Below, piece by piece: positions 11,293 through 21,489 of a DNA stretch of 64,000 nucleotides. The position numbers and the translations under genes are program-made. Source of the DNA: Portulaca oleracea (lineage: Eukaryota; Streptophyta; Magnoliopsida; Caryophyllales; Portulacaceae); the NCBI GenBank assembly GCA_029582165.1, contig CM055893.1, positions 28,085,679 through 28,149,678 of the forward strand, in the 5' to 3' direction. The notes under the pieces were generated by a model. That model made no database searches and was not told where the DNA came from. It worked only from the letters and a program-made list of their open reading frames with translations. Each line of letters opens with the position of its first letter. Within the stretch, counting starts at the first letter, position 1.

Positions 11293-11301
11293 TATATTAT
11301 A
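11293..11301. repeat. 9-bp target duplication, right
   Basis: TATATTATA, matching 10722-10730. Confidence 0.5.
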
Positions 11302-12389
11302 TTTATCTACACTTCACCAACTTTATCACACCACTTGTTTTCATTTTATTAGCTTTGCATATAATATATATATTTAAAAATTCATATATTTAATAAATAA
11401 TATGACTGATATGATTTAATATTTATCTTACTCACAGTTGCTTATTAAAAATTATAAACATTTTCTCATATTTATCCAACTTATACACACTTTAATCAAA
11501 TTTATCCATAACATCCAATATTTTACCGATTTATACACACAATCACTCAATGTACCGTAAAAAAAGAACAGGGCTCCCCGGGTCTAGTTGCTGTTGACCT
11601 GAGTATAGAAATAGTAAAATTAGGCTTGAAATGGAGGTGTGTTTGGTGGTCTTCAATGGGAAAAGTTGCACTCTACCCTGTAGCTCTGAAATGTTGGTGA
11701 CAAACTTTGAGGCTACCCCTCTATTTTCCAGTAATGTGGGCGGAATAGAGGTTTAGGGCTACACGTGGAAACAAGTTGGAAGCCTGATGGGTTTTTGTGG
11801 GTCTTTTGGCCCAACAGGTTGTGGGGAGCCCTTCTATTGGGTCATGTCAAATTCATTTAGATAAAAAATAATTGGATAAAAGTTAAGTTTTAATAAATTT
11901 TTTCAAATTTATTTTAATATACTAAAATTATCATTTTTGTGTTTTTTAGATCCATTAAATTTTAATAAGTTTTAATAAATTTTGATAAGTTTTAATAAAT
12001 TTTGATAAACTCTAATAGATTTAGATAAAAATTTACTCCATCCACTTTACTCAGAATTTGGACATGCCCTTAGTCTCTAACTTTTGTGGCCTTCCTTTGA
12101 ATCTTGTACTCCTTTGGCACTTCTTTTGCTTTTAATGGATAAAATGGGCCACCGCCCCTAATTATAAAAAAAAAAGTAAAATTAGTATTCTCTCTTTGCT
12201 ATTTTGGCACTTTTTTTTTCAAGTTAGGTTTAGGTCATAGGATAAGAAATGATAAAATAGGGTTGAGTTAAATTAGTTGTTGGGTGAAAATATTTTATTA
12301 ATAAAATTTGAATATTTTGAGAAAAATAAATGAAAGAGTTATAGGTGTTGTAAAAAGTATAATGAAATTGAGAACAAGAAACTGTACCT
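11302..12389. other. Intergenic with degenerate tandem repeat and an A-tailed tract
   Basis: Around 11890-12020 the words TTTTAATAAATTTT and GATAAGTTTTAATAAA recur as a loose tandem repeat. About 12070-12177 (CTTTTGTGGCCTTCC through CCCTAATTATA and then A10) looks like the 3' tail of a non-LTR retroelement. No coding region or box A/B promoter was recognised, so class and start are open. Confidence 0.35.
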
Positions 12390-12867
12390 AGATAGCCCAA
12401 AATCTTCACTCTAATTCCGAATCTCTATCCTTCATCTCGAATCTTCATCTTAAACCTTCTCTTGAGCCTTCTCCTAAACAAACTAGAAGCTGTGATTTGG
12501 ATTACTAAGAATCCCCAAGTTCTCTCTTTGAAGGAGAATTTGTTAACCCTTAATCCTCCTCTTCACTAAATTGGTTGGAAGTTTTGTGACTATAACTAAT
12601 GAATTTGAAGGACAAAACAACAATGAAAACTAGAGAGAACAACGAACTTGAGAAATTTCTTGATTTAAAATTGATTGAAAGAGAGTTGATTACAAATTGA
12701 AAATGAAACTAGAGAAAAGTTGGAAAACAATCAAAAGCTTAATGAAAAACCTAATTTAATCTAATTCTAAAGGACAGATAAGAAAGATGCATAAAAACAA
12801 AATCTAAACCTAATTCTACTTCTAATCCTACCTCTAACTATTTAATAATGAAGCTGATTTAATTGGG

Positions 12868-12875
12868 TATTTATA
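12868..12875 (-). promoter_or_regulatory. TATA box of the minus LTR
   Basis: TATAAATA on the minus strand, just downstream of the GC-rich cassette, in the usual U3 position. Confidence 0.5.
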
Positions 12876-12924
12876 GGAGTAAAAATAAGGCCCAAACCCT
12901 AAGATTAATCACAACCGCCGTTTC

Positions 12925-13140
12925 AATTTTTCTAGTGCAGCGTATCCGTCGCGGGCGCGACAACACCGTGGTAGCCTCCGTCCGAGATTTGCTCAATGGG
13001 CGTCGCGGGTGCCACAAATCCTGTGGCAGGCGCGACACATTTGTCACGGGTGGTACACAGATGGTGACGGGCGCGAGCTGCCTCAGGTCCATCCTTTCCC
13101 TTCTCTTCTTTAGGCTGTAGCGCCCGCTACAAGGGATGTA
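12925..13140 (-). repeat. GC-rich palindromic cassette (minus LTR)
   Basis: Words such as GTCGCGGGCGCGAC, TGTGGCAGGCGCGAC and GTAGCGCCCGCTAC with GTAGCGGGTGTTAC appear as opposed pairs. It sits between the LTR start and the TATA box. Confidence 0.6.
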
Positions 13141-13394
13141 GCGGGTGTTACGCCTTTGTTTGCACCAAAAATGGGGAAATGGTTCCCGGTTGGTTCCACT
13201 TCGATTCTCGGGTCGGCTAAGCTCAGGAAATCACTTGGGATTCTCCAAAATGTTCCTATAAAGCTCATTTTCCTTCTAACTCTTTATTATCCTACAAAAA
13301 TATAAAATCAACATAACTAATATATAAACAAGGAACTAAAACAAGCAAAACACCTTGTAAATGAAAACAATTCGGCTCGAAATGAGACCGAACA

Positions 13395-13408
13395 ATGCTC
13401 CCCCAACT
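13395..13408 (-). promoter_or_regulatory. Polypurine tract of the minus-strand element
   Basis: Minus-strand GTTGGGGGAGCAT ends directly at the LTR start. In LTR retrotransposons this purine run primes plus-strand DNA synthesis. Confidence 0.6.
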
Positions 13409-14624
13409 TCGCCGCCGCTGTCTACTAATTCCAGCAAGGACTACAAGGAGTTGTTGTGCCTCCCTTTCCCCCGTCATCGGAAGTGCCTTAATTGGCGAGA
13501 AGGTACATTACCAAACTATTGTTGAATACTTTGAAGCTCCTGAAACCTTAGAGTACGACCCTGTGATAAGAGTTCGAGCTCTCGTGCTATGTCTTTTGGG
13601 TTAATTCTTTTTCTACCATGTAGGACGACGCATTGGCCCGGCTAATTTGATTCGGGTCGTTGAGGACATGGCTCGGGGTTACAACTCGGTTCCTTTGATG
13701 CTGGTAGAGACAATGTTGGGTTTAGATGACCTCAATCCTGAACATCAGTATCGAGGAAGCCCCCTGTTACTGTAGGTAATTAACTTAAGCCATTTCCTTT
13801 ATTTTGGGATAAATTGGTGTGCAATTATAACCCTTGCTAATTACTTTTTCTTTGTTCAACAAATGTGGCTGATGGAACATTTGGGATTCGTGGAGGAACC
13901 CAAGACATCTTTTACCTTGGCGAATTATTGTCAAAGGAAGAGAAAATACACCAATCTTCGCTCAGTTACAGCATGGATCATATTCCTGAAAGAACCTCGG
14001 GATATTATGTTGTGGATTGAGTGGTGGCATATCCCTGAATATGTCACTTGTGATTCGAGGAACACATCTGTGTGCATTGCTAGTCTGACCCATATGACCT
14101 ATTACTTCCCCGATTGAGTGCGAAGGCAGATGGGGGGGGGGGGAACAAATAATCCCTGAGCTGCTATGTGAAGCCCCCAAGTGTCTAAAGCTCCGCCAAT
14201 CTGTCGTGGAATCGTGGCTGAAATATTGGCAGAAAAGACCCACCATTTGTGCCCCTTCAAAGGCGCACGTGTCTCCCAATGCTGATTCGGGCTATCAAGG
14301 CTAGTTGATAGCAGCTGTGGAGTCTCGTCGGGCCGGGGAGGCGAGAAGAGAACAAGAAGCAACATCAGTGAAGGAAAGACTTGGTCCTCGAACCACAGTA
14401 AAGGACGATTAGGGCCTAAAACTTCTGCAAAGGACCGACTTGGCCCTAGGGTCGAAGGTAGAAAACAGCCTAAGAGAGTTTATCGCCCGAAGGACACAGA
14501 GACAGGACCAGTCAGTCAAAGAGACAAAGAGACAAAGCTCGAGATTACTGGCGATGCAATGGAAGTGAATGAAGATTAGGAGATGAAAAGAAATGAAGGA
14601 AAGAAATGAAGATGTTGTTGCCAT
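13409..14624 (+). pseudogene. Plant-mobile-domain-like gene remnant, antisense to its host LTR element
   Basis: The plus-strand frame reads through EYDPVIRVRALVLCLLG, a stop at 13602, then GRRIGPANLIRVVEDMARGY, LMLVETMLGLDDLN, and after a likely intron near 13775-13862, MWLMEHLGFVEEPKTSF and WIEWWHIPEY. This order resembles the plant mobile domain / DUF7745 proteins found in DNA transposons and as extra ORFs in Tat-lineage retrotransposons. The intron donor GTAGGTAATT is plausible; the acceptor is degraded. A basic, polar tail follows (about 14300-14580), then AATAAA-like words near 14690. It lies antisense to the minus-strand LTR it abuts, the arrangement known for Tat antisense ORFs. It could also be a separately inserted gene fragment. 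Confidence 0.55.
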
Positions 14625-14719
14625 TAAATAATCTTGTATTTAATTTTCAAATTTTTCTATAACAAGCAATGTACTTGTATTGTCCCTTAATAAAATAAAA
14701 CAAGGCATTCTTCCAATCA

Positions 14720-15815
14720 TTGCTCAATTTGCAAATTTTGTCGTATAAATCACGCGTCCTCCTGGAAATCACTCGTTTTGGTCAGTTGAAATGCTGCGTT
14801 TTGTTTAAATTCTTTTGCTATGTATAAATACCCCAATGAACGATTAGTTAGGGGAGCTAGTTCATTAGAGAGAAAAGTACCATTAGAGTGAAGATTAGAG
14901 AAATTCCATAGTGATTAGTGAGTGATTAGTGGAGGATTAGTGCATTTGTATTGGATTTGATTGAAGTTCTATTGAAGATTGAAGAATTTTATCTACATTG
15001 GAGCTTGAAGTCTTAATTGTTCTTGATCATCCATTCGATCATCACCATATGCTGAGCATTTCTTAATCTCTACTCTCTTTTAATTAGCTTTAATAGTAGT
15101 TTAATTTCTATTTTGTGATTAGATTATTTTTGTGTTTGTGATACTTGGATTATTGTATTTGCTAGTTGTTTTTACTGTTTTGATCATGAATGTTGGATTT
15201 GTGGATGTTGTTAACATGTTAATTAGTATTATAAGAGGCTAGAAACCCCATGGATTAGGGGGAAATTAAGGGTGTGAATGGTTAATTAGGCTTGGGTTAG
15301 CAATTTTAGCGGGTAATTAGTAGGGGAATCAATTTCCCACTCCCATTCTTCTCTCAAGTGTGATGTATTTGGGATCGAAAGCTCCCAAATACATCTAACA
15401 CTTGTGTTAAAAGATAGGAGATGGGATAGTTAATGCTCCCAACTAGGGAATTTCGTTTCATTAACCCTCCGGGTCCGTGGTGGACATTGAGGAAGTTAAT
15501 CCGGATTATCCTCGGACGAGGAAGTTCGGTGGGTATTTTCTAACGGAATTGCCACTTGATTCCCCCTCTTTGTTGCTCACTAGTTGCAAAACCCATGTTC
15601 TCATTGCCGTTTGCACCCCGAAAATCTCCCGAAACCCATTTTCCTTCTTGACTGAACCTTAGTCTGTTTTCGTGACCTGTTTTCGCTAGTCATCACCAAA
15701 AAACCTTTTCTATCTAGTGACCTTAAGCTTACCTAGACCCGGTTGCTTTCGTTCTAGGCCCTTTGCTCCCTGAGAGAGAACGACAAATACCAGTTCACGC
15801 TAACCACGTTACACA
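14720..15815 (+). mobile_element. A1 5' LTR, truncated
   Basis: It ends in GTTACACA followed by AAA and the primer site. The block with GGGATAGTTA and CATTAACCCTCCGGGTCC is shared with the LTR pieces at 52873-53327; the region around the TATA box resembles 61320-61360. The TGTTTAG start seen in the 3' LTR is missing, so U3 and its GC cassette are lost on the left; the start given is approximate. Confidence 0.65.
14823..14830 (+). promoter_or_regulatory. TATA box, A1 5' LTR
   Basis: TATAAATA followed by CCCC; the corresponding A3 LTR position has TATATATA (61344-61351). Confidence 0.55.
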
Positions 15816-15818
15816 AAA

Positions 15819-15836
15819 TGGCGCCGTTGCCGGGGA
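15819..15836 (+). promoter_or_regulatory. Primer-binding site, tRNA-Asp type
   Basis: TGGCGCCGTTGCCGGGGA is the Athila/Tat consensus, complementary to the tRNA-Asp 3' end, four bases after the LTR end. Confidence 0.85.
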
Positions 15837-15949
15837 GCAAGCGCACCTAGCTTAGTTTCTTAGTTTAGGCTGTTTAAGATCATTTTCATAGCTAGATATT
15901 TGGTGTCTTTATTCGTTAAGAATTTGATTCTCTCATCATTTCTTTGTGT

Positions 15950-17406
15950 ATGCAGACTCGTTCTCGGCCTGGCCAGCCGCCATCTACTCCACCGAATTCG
16001 AAATCGGAGAATATTATTTGTCAAGCGAACGCTAGCTCGAGACGAGAGAGACAACAAAGAGAGCAAAGAGAATTGAAATTCCAATGGCCGACGGACTACC
16101 AGATCCACCACGTACCTTAGCTTCGTACTCATTACCATCCTCGGGTACGGGAGGCGCTCCCATTGTATTACCAGAATTACTTACAAATGCATCATTCAAG
16201 TTTAAACCATATTTGCTTGATATATTCAAGAATGCTCAATACCGTAGAGGTGAACATGAGAACCCCGTCAATTATATCAACAGGTTCGAGCAACGTATTG
16301 GGTTTGCGCAAATGAACGTTGTTTCCGCCGAATACATGAAGTTCATGTTCTTCCCTCTCACCTTGAAGGGGAAGGCATTGTTGTGGCTCATCACTTGTCC
16401 ACTGGGTACCTACTCTTCATGGGACGCTCTCAGTCGTGATTTTCTTCAAAGGTTCTTTCCTAATGATGAGACATGTAGATTGAGGCAAGCTATTATGAGT
16501 TTCAAACAAGAGCCCGGTGAAACCTTATTTGAAGCATTATGGAGGTTCAAAGGCCTCCAGTGGAGATGTCCTCACCACAATCTAGAAGATTGGCTCCTTT
16601 TACATCATTTCTACTGGAGATTATGTAGCTCTTTGCGAGAATCTATTGATCATGCTTCGGGAGTCATGTTTGTCAAAAAGACAACGAAGGAAGCAAATGT
16701 ATTCTTACATGAGTTATCTCAAAACTCTCCACACTGGGGAGGAGCCCGTGGTTCAAGAGATGGAGGTACTTCTTTGGAAAGCAATCCCACAATCAAGTTT
16801 CTCATGAATGCCGTATTGGAGATGCAACAAAAGAAGGCCCTTGAGGAGACCACAAGGCAAGTCAAAGCTGCTCAAGAGATACCATTGCTTATTCCTACCC
16901 CGGATGCTAGAGTTGTGATTTGTGATTTTTGTGGAGGACCGCATTCTTTACAACAATGTGGTGTATGCCAATTCGAGAAAAAGCAAGTCGTTTATCCTAA
17001 CAACAACCTTGCCTATTCCACTCAAAATCCAGTTCGCCCTCATGGGAACTATGCATACAACCAACAACCCTCACAAAACCAAAACCCACCTCCTGGATTT
17101 CAAAACCAAACCCGTCGCCCATACCAGCAAAACACCCATCATGGTCAATCATCCCAGACCTCAAAGACACCCCAAGAGCTTTCCATTTAGCAATTGTTGC
17201 AAAAGATTTCATTGACCCAAGATAGAGACCAAGTTCGTATTAAAAACCTTGAATTGCAATTGGCTCAAATGGCACAACAAGCCAAACCTATCCAATCTCT
17301 TCCTATCCAACCTCAACCCAACCCCAAAGGGAAACTTAATGCAATTACATTGAGGAGTAGTAGAGAGATTGAGGGTCCCAAAATGGTGGATGAGAGTATC
17401 TTGTGA
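15950..17406 (+). pseudogene. gag: A1 gag
   Basis: A start at 15950 opens MQTRSRPGQPPSTPPNS, then a frameshift leads into a 368-residue ORF (16084-17190). The capsid part carries NPVNYINRFEQRIGF, FFPLTLKGKALLWL and AIMSFKQEPGETLFEALWRF, the standard Athila/Tat gag order. A cysteine-containing segment (VICDFCGGPHSLQQC, about residue 277) stands where the Athila zinc-binding motif lies. A Gln/Pro/Asn-rich tail follows. After the stop at 17190 a second frame (17194-17406) holds NLELQLAQMAQQ and KGKLNAITLRS, the conserved linker before protease. Gag packages the element RNA. One frameshift and two stops make it non-functional. Confidence 0.85.
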
Positions 17407-19308
17407 GAGAGAGAAGCTGATGTGGTGGACATTACGGAGGAGGAGGATTTGGAAGAAAAAGAGGAGAATGAGTTTGTGCTAGTGGAGGGAAGCAAGGAGG
17501 TTTGTGAGGAAGAGCAAGGAGAGTCCAATATTGAACATGAGTTGATTAAGAAAGAAAGAGAATAGATGGAGAAAGTAAGAAAGGGAAAATGAGTTATGAT
17601 AGAACAAGAACTAATTCAAGCCATTGAGAAGCCAAAGACCCAACCACTGCCGGTGCCTTTTCCCAAGCGGTTAGTCAAACCAAAGTCGGATGCTAAGTTT
17701 TCGAAGTTCATAGAGATGCTCAAGAAACATCAAGTGAATATCCCATTCTTAGATGCTATTTCTGTCTTCCAAGGTTCCCTCATTTAAGAAGCATTTAAAG
17801 GAACTTTTTATAAGCAACGGAGAATTCAAGAGAAGTCTACTATTCACTTGACGGCTGATTGTAGTGCCATTATTGGGAACAAAACCCCGGAGAAACTTGC
17901 TAATCCTGGGAGTTTTTCTATTCCATGCACTATCGGAGATATGAGGATTGGTCGTGCTCTATGTGATTTTAGGGCTAGTGTAAGTGTTATGCCATATTCT
18001 ATATGCCGTAAGTTAAATCTTGATGATTTAACCCCCACAACAATCAATCTTCAACTCGCCGATCGTTCCGTGAGTAGACCATTGGGGATATTGGAAGACA
18101 TTCCGGTCCACATGGGTAGATTTTTGATACCTTGTGATTTTTTCATTTTGAAAATAGATGAGGATGTCAACATCCCTATTTTGGGACATCCATTCCTTTT
18201 TGCGGCCGGAGCGATGATAGATGTGAAGAATGGTCGTATGTCACTACATGTCGGGAATGAAAGCATTGTCTTTAACCTTGACGGGTCTTTGAAGAATCCT
18301 TCACTTGGGAATTCGTGCTATGCTATCGATATTATGGAGATGTTAGTTGATGAATATGTGGAAGAATCTCATATGCTTGAGTCTTCATGTGAAGATCCTT
18401 CGGGGACAGGTCTTCTTGAATCTTTTCAATTTGACCCCGAAGGTATCGATATCACATTTCTTACCAACCTTCTCAATTCAACACCGACACATGAGGAGAT
18501 TACTATTGATGAGCCTTATTTTGAGTGTATGGAAATTCAAGAAGTTCTCTGCAAAGTTATGTCTTCTTCTCAAGCTAAACCCTCTCCCCCTCAATTAGAA
18601 CTTAAACCCTTACCCCCTTCTTTGCGTTATGCTTTCTTAGATGAGAATGAGTCTTGTCTTGTAATTGTGAATTCCAAATTGCAAGAACCTGAATTCTCTA
18701 AGCTGCTTGATTTGTTAAAAAAGCATAAGGGTGCATTGGGGTATAAGATTGAGGACTTGAAGGGTATTTCTCCATCTATTTGCATGCATTCCATTGATTT
18801 GTTAGATGATGTAAAACCTACTAGGCAACCACAACGTAGGTTAAACCCCAATATGCAAGAGGTGGTTAAGAAAGAAGTAGTCAAGCTTTTGGCCGCTGGG
18901 ATCATCTTCCCCATCGCCAATAGTGAATGGGTAAGCCCGGTTCAATGTATGCCTAAGAAAGGTGGGATGACAATTGTTGAAAATGAAAAGCATGAGCGTG
19001 TGAGTAGCCAAACCGTCACGGGATGGCGGATGTACATAGACTATCGACAATTGAACAAAGTTACAAAGAAATATCACTTTCCCTTCCCCTTCATAGATCA
19101 AATGTTAGAGAGGTTAGCGGGTCATTCTTACATTTGTTTCTTAGATGGGCACTCGGGATTTTTCCAAATTCAAATTCATCCTGCACATCAAGAAAAGACC
19201 ACTTTTACTTGTCCTTATGGCACTTTTGCATATAGGACGATGCCTTTCGGTTTGTGCAATGTGCCCGGTACATTTCAAAGATGCATAATGGCTATTTTTA
19301 GTGACTAA
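17407..19308 (+). pseudogene. pol: A1 protease and N-terminal reverse transcriptase
   Basis: 17407-17847 is an acidic linker with stops and a frameshift. The 17848-19308 ORF (486 aa) starts in protease: SVSVMPYSICRKLNLDDLTP and PLGILEDIPVHMG are typical of Athila protease. The catalytic DLGAS is changed to DFRAS at residues 36-40, which should abolish proteolysis. RT follows: the N-terminal KPTRQPQRRLNPNMQEVVKK block, GWRMYIDYRQLNKVTKK, FIDQMLERLAGHSYICFLDG and YGTFAYRTMPFGLCNVPGTF. A stop at 19306-19308 cuts RT just before the catalytic MDD block, which continues in the next ORF. Confidence 0.85.
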
Positions 19309-19320
19309 ATTGAGCATTGT

Positions 19321-20112
19321 ATGGAAGTTTTTATGGATGATTTTTCTATTTATGGCCATTCGTTTGATGATTACTTGAGTAATTTGGAAAAAGTTCTTGT
19401 TCGTTGTGAAGAAGTATATTTAGTTTTGAATTGGGAGAAATGTCATTTCATGGTAGAGGAAGGAATTGTTTTGGGGCATTTGATTTCATCTAGGGGCATC
19501 GAGGTTGACAAGGCTAAGGTTGAAGTGATTGAGCGCCTACCACCCCCGATTTCCATTAAAGGGGTGTGTAGCTTCCTTGACCATACAAGTTTTTACCGCC
19601 GGTTCATCAAGGACTTTTCGAAAATCGCTCGTCCTTTAGCTGACCTCTTGTGCAAAGATGCCCCATTCTCCTTTACTGATGAGTGTCTTGAGGCCTTCTA
19701 CAGGTTGAAGCAAGCGCTAATTTCCGCACTGGTAGTCCAACCTCCGGATTGGACTCTACCGTTCGAGATTATGGCCGATGCAAGCGACGTCGCTGTTGGA
19801 GCTTGTTTAGGCCAAACAAAGGATAGGAAGCCACGTGTCATTTATTATGCAAGCCATGCATTTGATAGCGCTCAAAAGAATTATACAACAACGGAGAAGG
19901 AGCTCTTGGCCATCAATTTTGCTCTAAACAAATTCCGCCAATATTTGATGTTCTACTGAGTGATCGTTTATACGGACCATGCGACAATAAAGTTTCTAAT
20001 GGGAAAGAAGGAGACAAAGCCGAGACTTATTCGGTGGGTTTTACTCATGCAAGAATTTGATTTGGAGATCTGAGACAAGGTCGAAACCAAAAATGTAGTA
20101 GCAGATCATTTA
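19321..20112 (+). pseudogene. pol: A1 RT C-terminal part and RNase H
   Basis: The ORF 19321-19959 opens with MEVFMDDFSIYGHSFDDYL, the RT active-site block with both aspartates of the MDD triad present, then the RT thumb/connection (FYRRFIKDFSKIARPLADLL). RNase H follows: IMADASDVAVGACLG keeps the first catalytic Asp, and TTEKELLAINFALNKFRQYL holds the Glu helix. A stop at 19959 interrupts it; the [13 protein letters not shown] block lies beyond, before another stop near 20072 and the integrase ORF. Confidence 0.85.
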
Positions 20113-21489
20113 TTGAGAATTCTTGTTGATTTGAAGGAGTCCCAACCCATCGAAGATTCCTTTCCGGACGAACATCTTTTGACCATCAAGAACACTCACC
20201 CATGGTATATGGATATTATCAATTACTTGGCAAGTGAGGTAATCCCTCAAAACCTCACTCCACACCAAAGAAAGAAGTTTTTCCAAGATGTGAAACATTT
20301 CTATTGGGATGATCCGTTTTTGTTCCGCTTGTACAATGATGGGATGTATAGGAGATGCTTAACCGAGAGTGGGGTGAAGTCTGTTTTGGCTCATTGCCAT
20401 GAACTTCCATGTGGAGGTCATGGAGGCTCCCATAAGACAACCGCTAGAGTATTACAATTGGGTTATTGGTGGCCCACTCTATTTCAAGATGCTCATTTTC
20501 ATGTCAAAAGATGTTATAAATGTCAACGATCCGGGAACATCTCCCGTCGAAATGAAGCGTCTTTGAATTATATTCTTGAAGTAGAAGTGTTCGTTGTTTG
20601 GGGATTGGACTTTATGGGTCTATTTCCATCTTCAAGGGGCTACCAAGACATTTGTGTGGCGGTTGACTATGTGCCAAAGTCGATTGAAGCAATCCCATGC
20701 GTTAGATGCGATGGAAGATCCGTGTCTAAGTTTTTGAAGAAGGTCATCTTTCCTAGGTTCGGAATTCCAAGAGTTATCAATAGTGACAATGGCTCTCATT
20801 TCATTGAGAGAAGGTTCGAGTATTTGTTATCAAAGTATGGCACCAATCATAAGAGAGGACTCCCCTATCATCCTCAAACTCAAGGCCAAGTTAAGATTTT
20901 GAATCGCGCTATTAAAGAAGTTTTGGAGAAAACCGTTGCTTCTTCGCGAAAGGATTGGGTATACAAGCTTGATGATTTTTTATGGGCTTACCGCACCGAT
21001 TACGAAATGCCCATAGGAACTACTCCATACCGTCTAGTCTATGGGAAGGAATGCCATATTCCCGTAGAGCTTGAGCACAAAACGATGTGGGCTATTAAGA
21101 AGATGAACTATGATCTTAAAACGGCGGGCGTAAATCGTCTATTCCAATTGGAAGAGCTTGAAGAGTTGAGGCGATACTCTTACAAAAACAATAGGATCTA
21201 TAAAGAGCGCATTAAGGCTGGGCATGACAAGAGGTTGAATCATAGGGAGTTTAAGGTTGGTGACCAGGTTCTTATGTTCAACTCAAGACTTAAAATCTTC
21301 TCCGAGAAGTTGAGGTCAAGATGGTCGTGGCCTTTTGAGATTGTAAAAATCCTTCTTGTTGGGGTTGTGGAACTCAAGAATGATCAAGGAGATTGTTTCA
21401 AGGTCAATTCCTCAAAGATCAAGCCTTATGTCATGGGAGAAGAATACGTGGAGACTGTGGTAATTTGCCTCGCTGATTTTCGTGGATGA
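20113..21489 (+). pseudogene. pol: A1 integrase
   Basis: The 458-residue ORF covers the zinc-binding N-terminal region (HGGSHKTTARVLQLGYWW and CYKCQ), the catalytic core (WGLDFMGLFPSSRGYQD with the first Asp; INSDNGSHFIERRFEYLL with the second) and a C-terminal part with FKVGDQVLMFNSRLKIF. The third catalytic acid is replaced: HPQTQGQVKILNRAIKEVL has Lys where the family has Glu. With that change the enzyme should not join DNA strands. It ends with the usual Athila pol tail and is followed by a non-coding region, not an ORF3. Confidence 0.85.

Larger units (their letters stand above)
12390..13394 (-). mobile_element. Minus-strand 3' LTR, TGTTCGGTCTC family
   Basis: On the minus strand it begins at 13394 with TGTTCGGTCTCATTTCGAGC, the same start as the plus LTR at 5022, and is preceded by a clear polypurine tract (GTTGGGGGAGCAT, 13395-13408). 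It holds a GC-rich palindromic cassette (12925-13140), then a TATA box (12868-12875), then a U5-like part sharing blocks with the LTR at 5022. The U5 end is not found; 12390 is approximate. The internal side of its element lies to the right. Confidence 0.65.

Noticed and set aside
12863..13120. Overlapping ORFs on both strands in the GC cassette
   Set aside because: GC-rich palindromic DNA has few stops on either strand; no domain, and the region is LTR U3.
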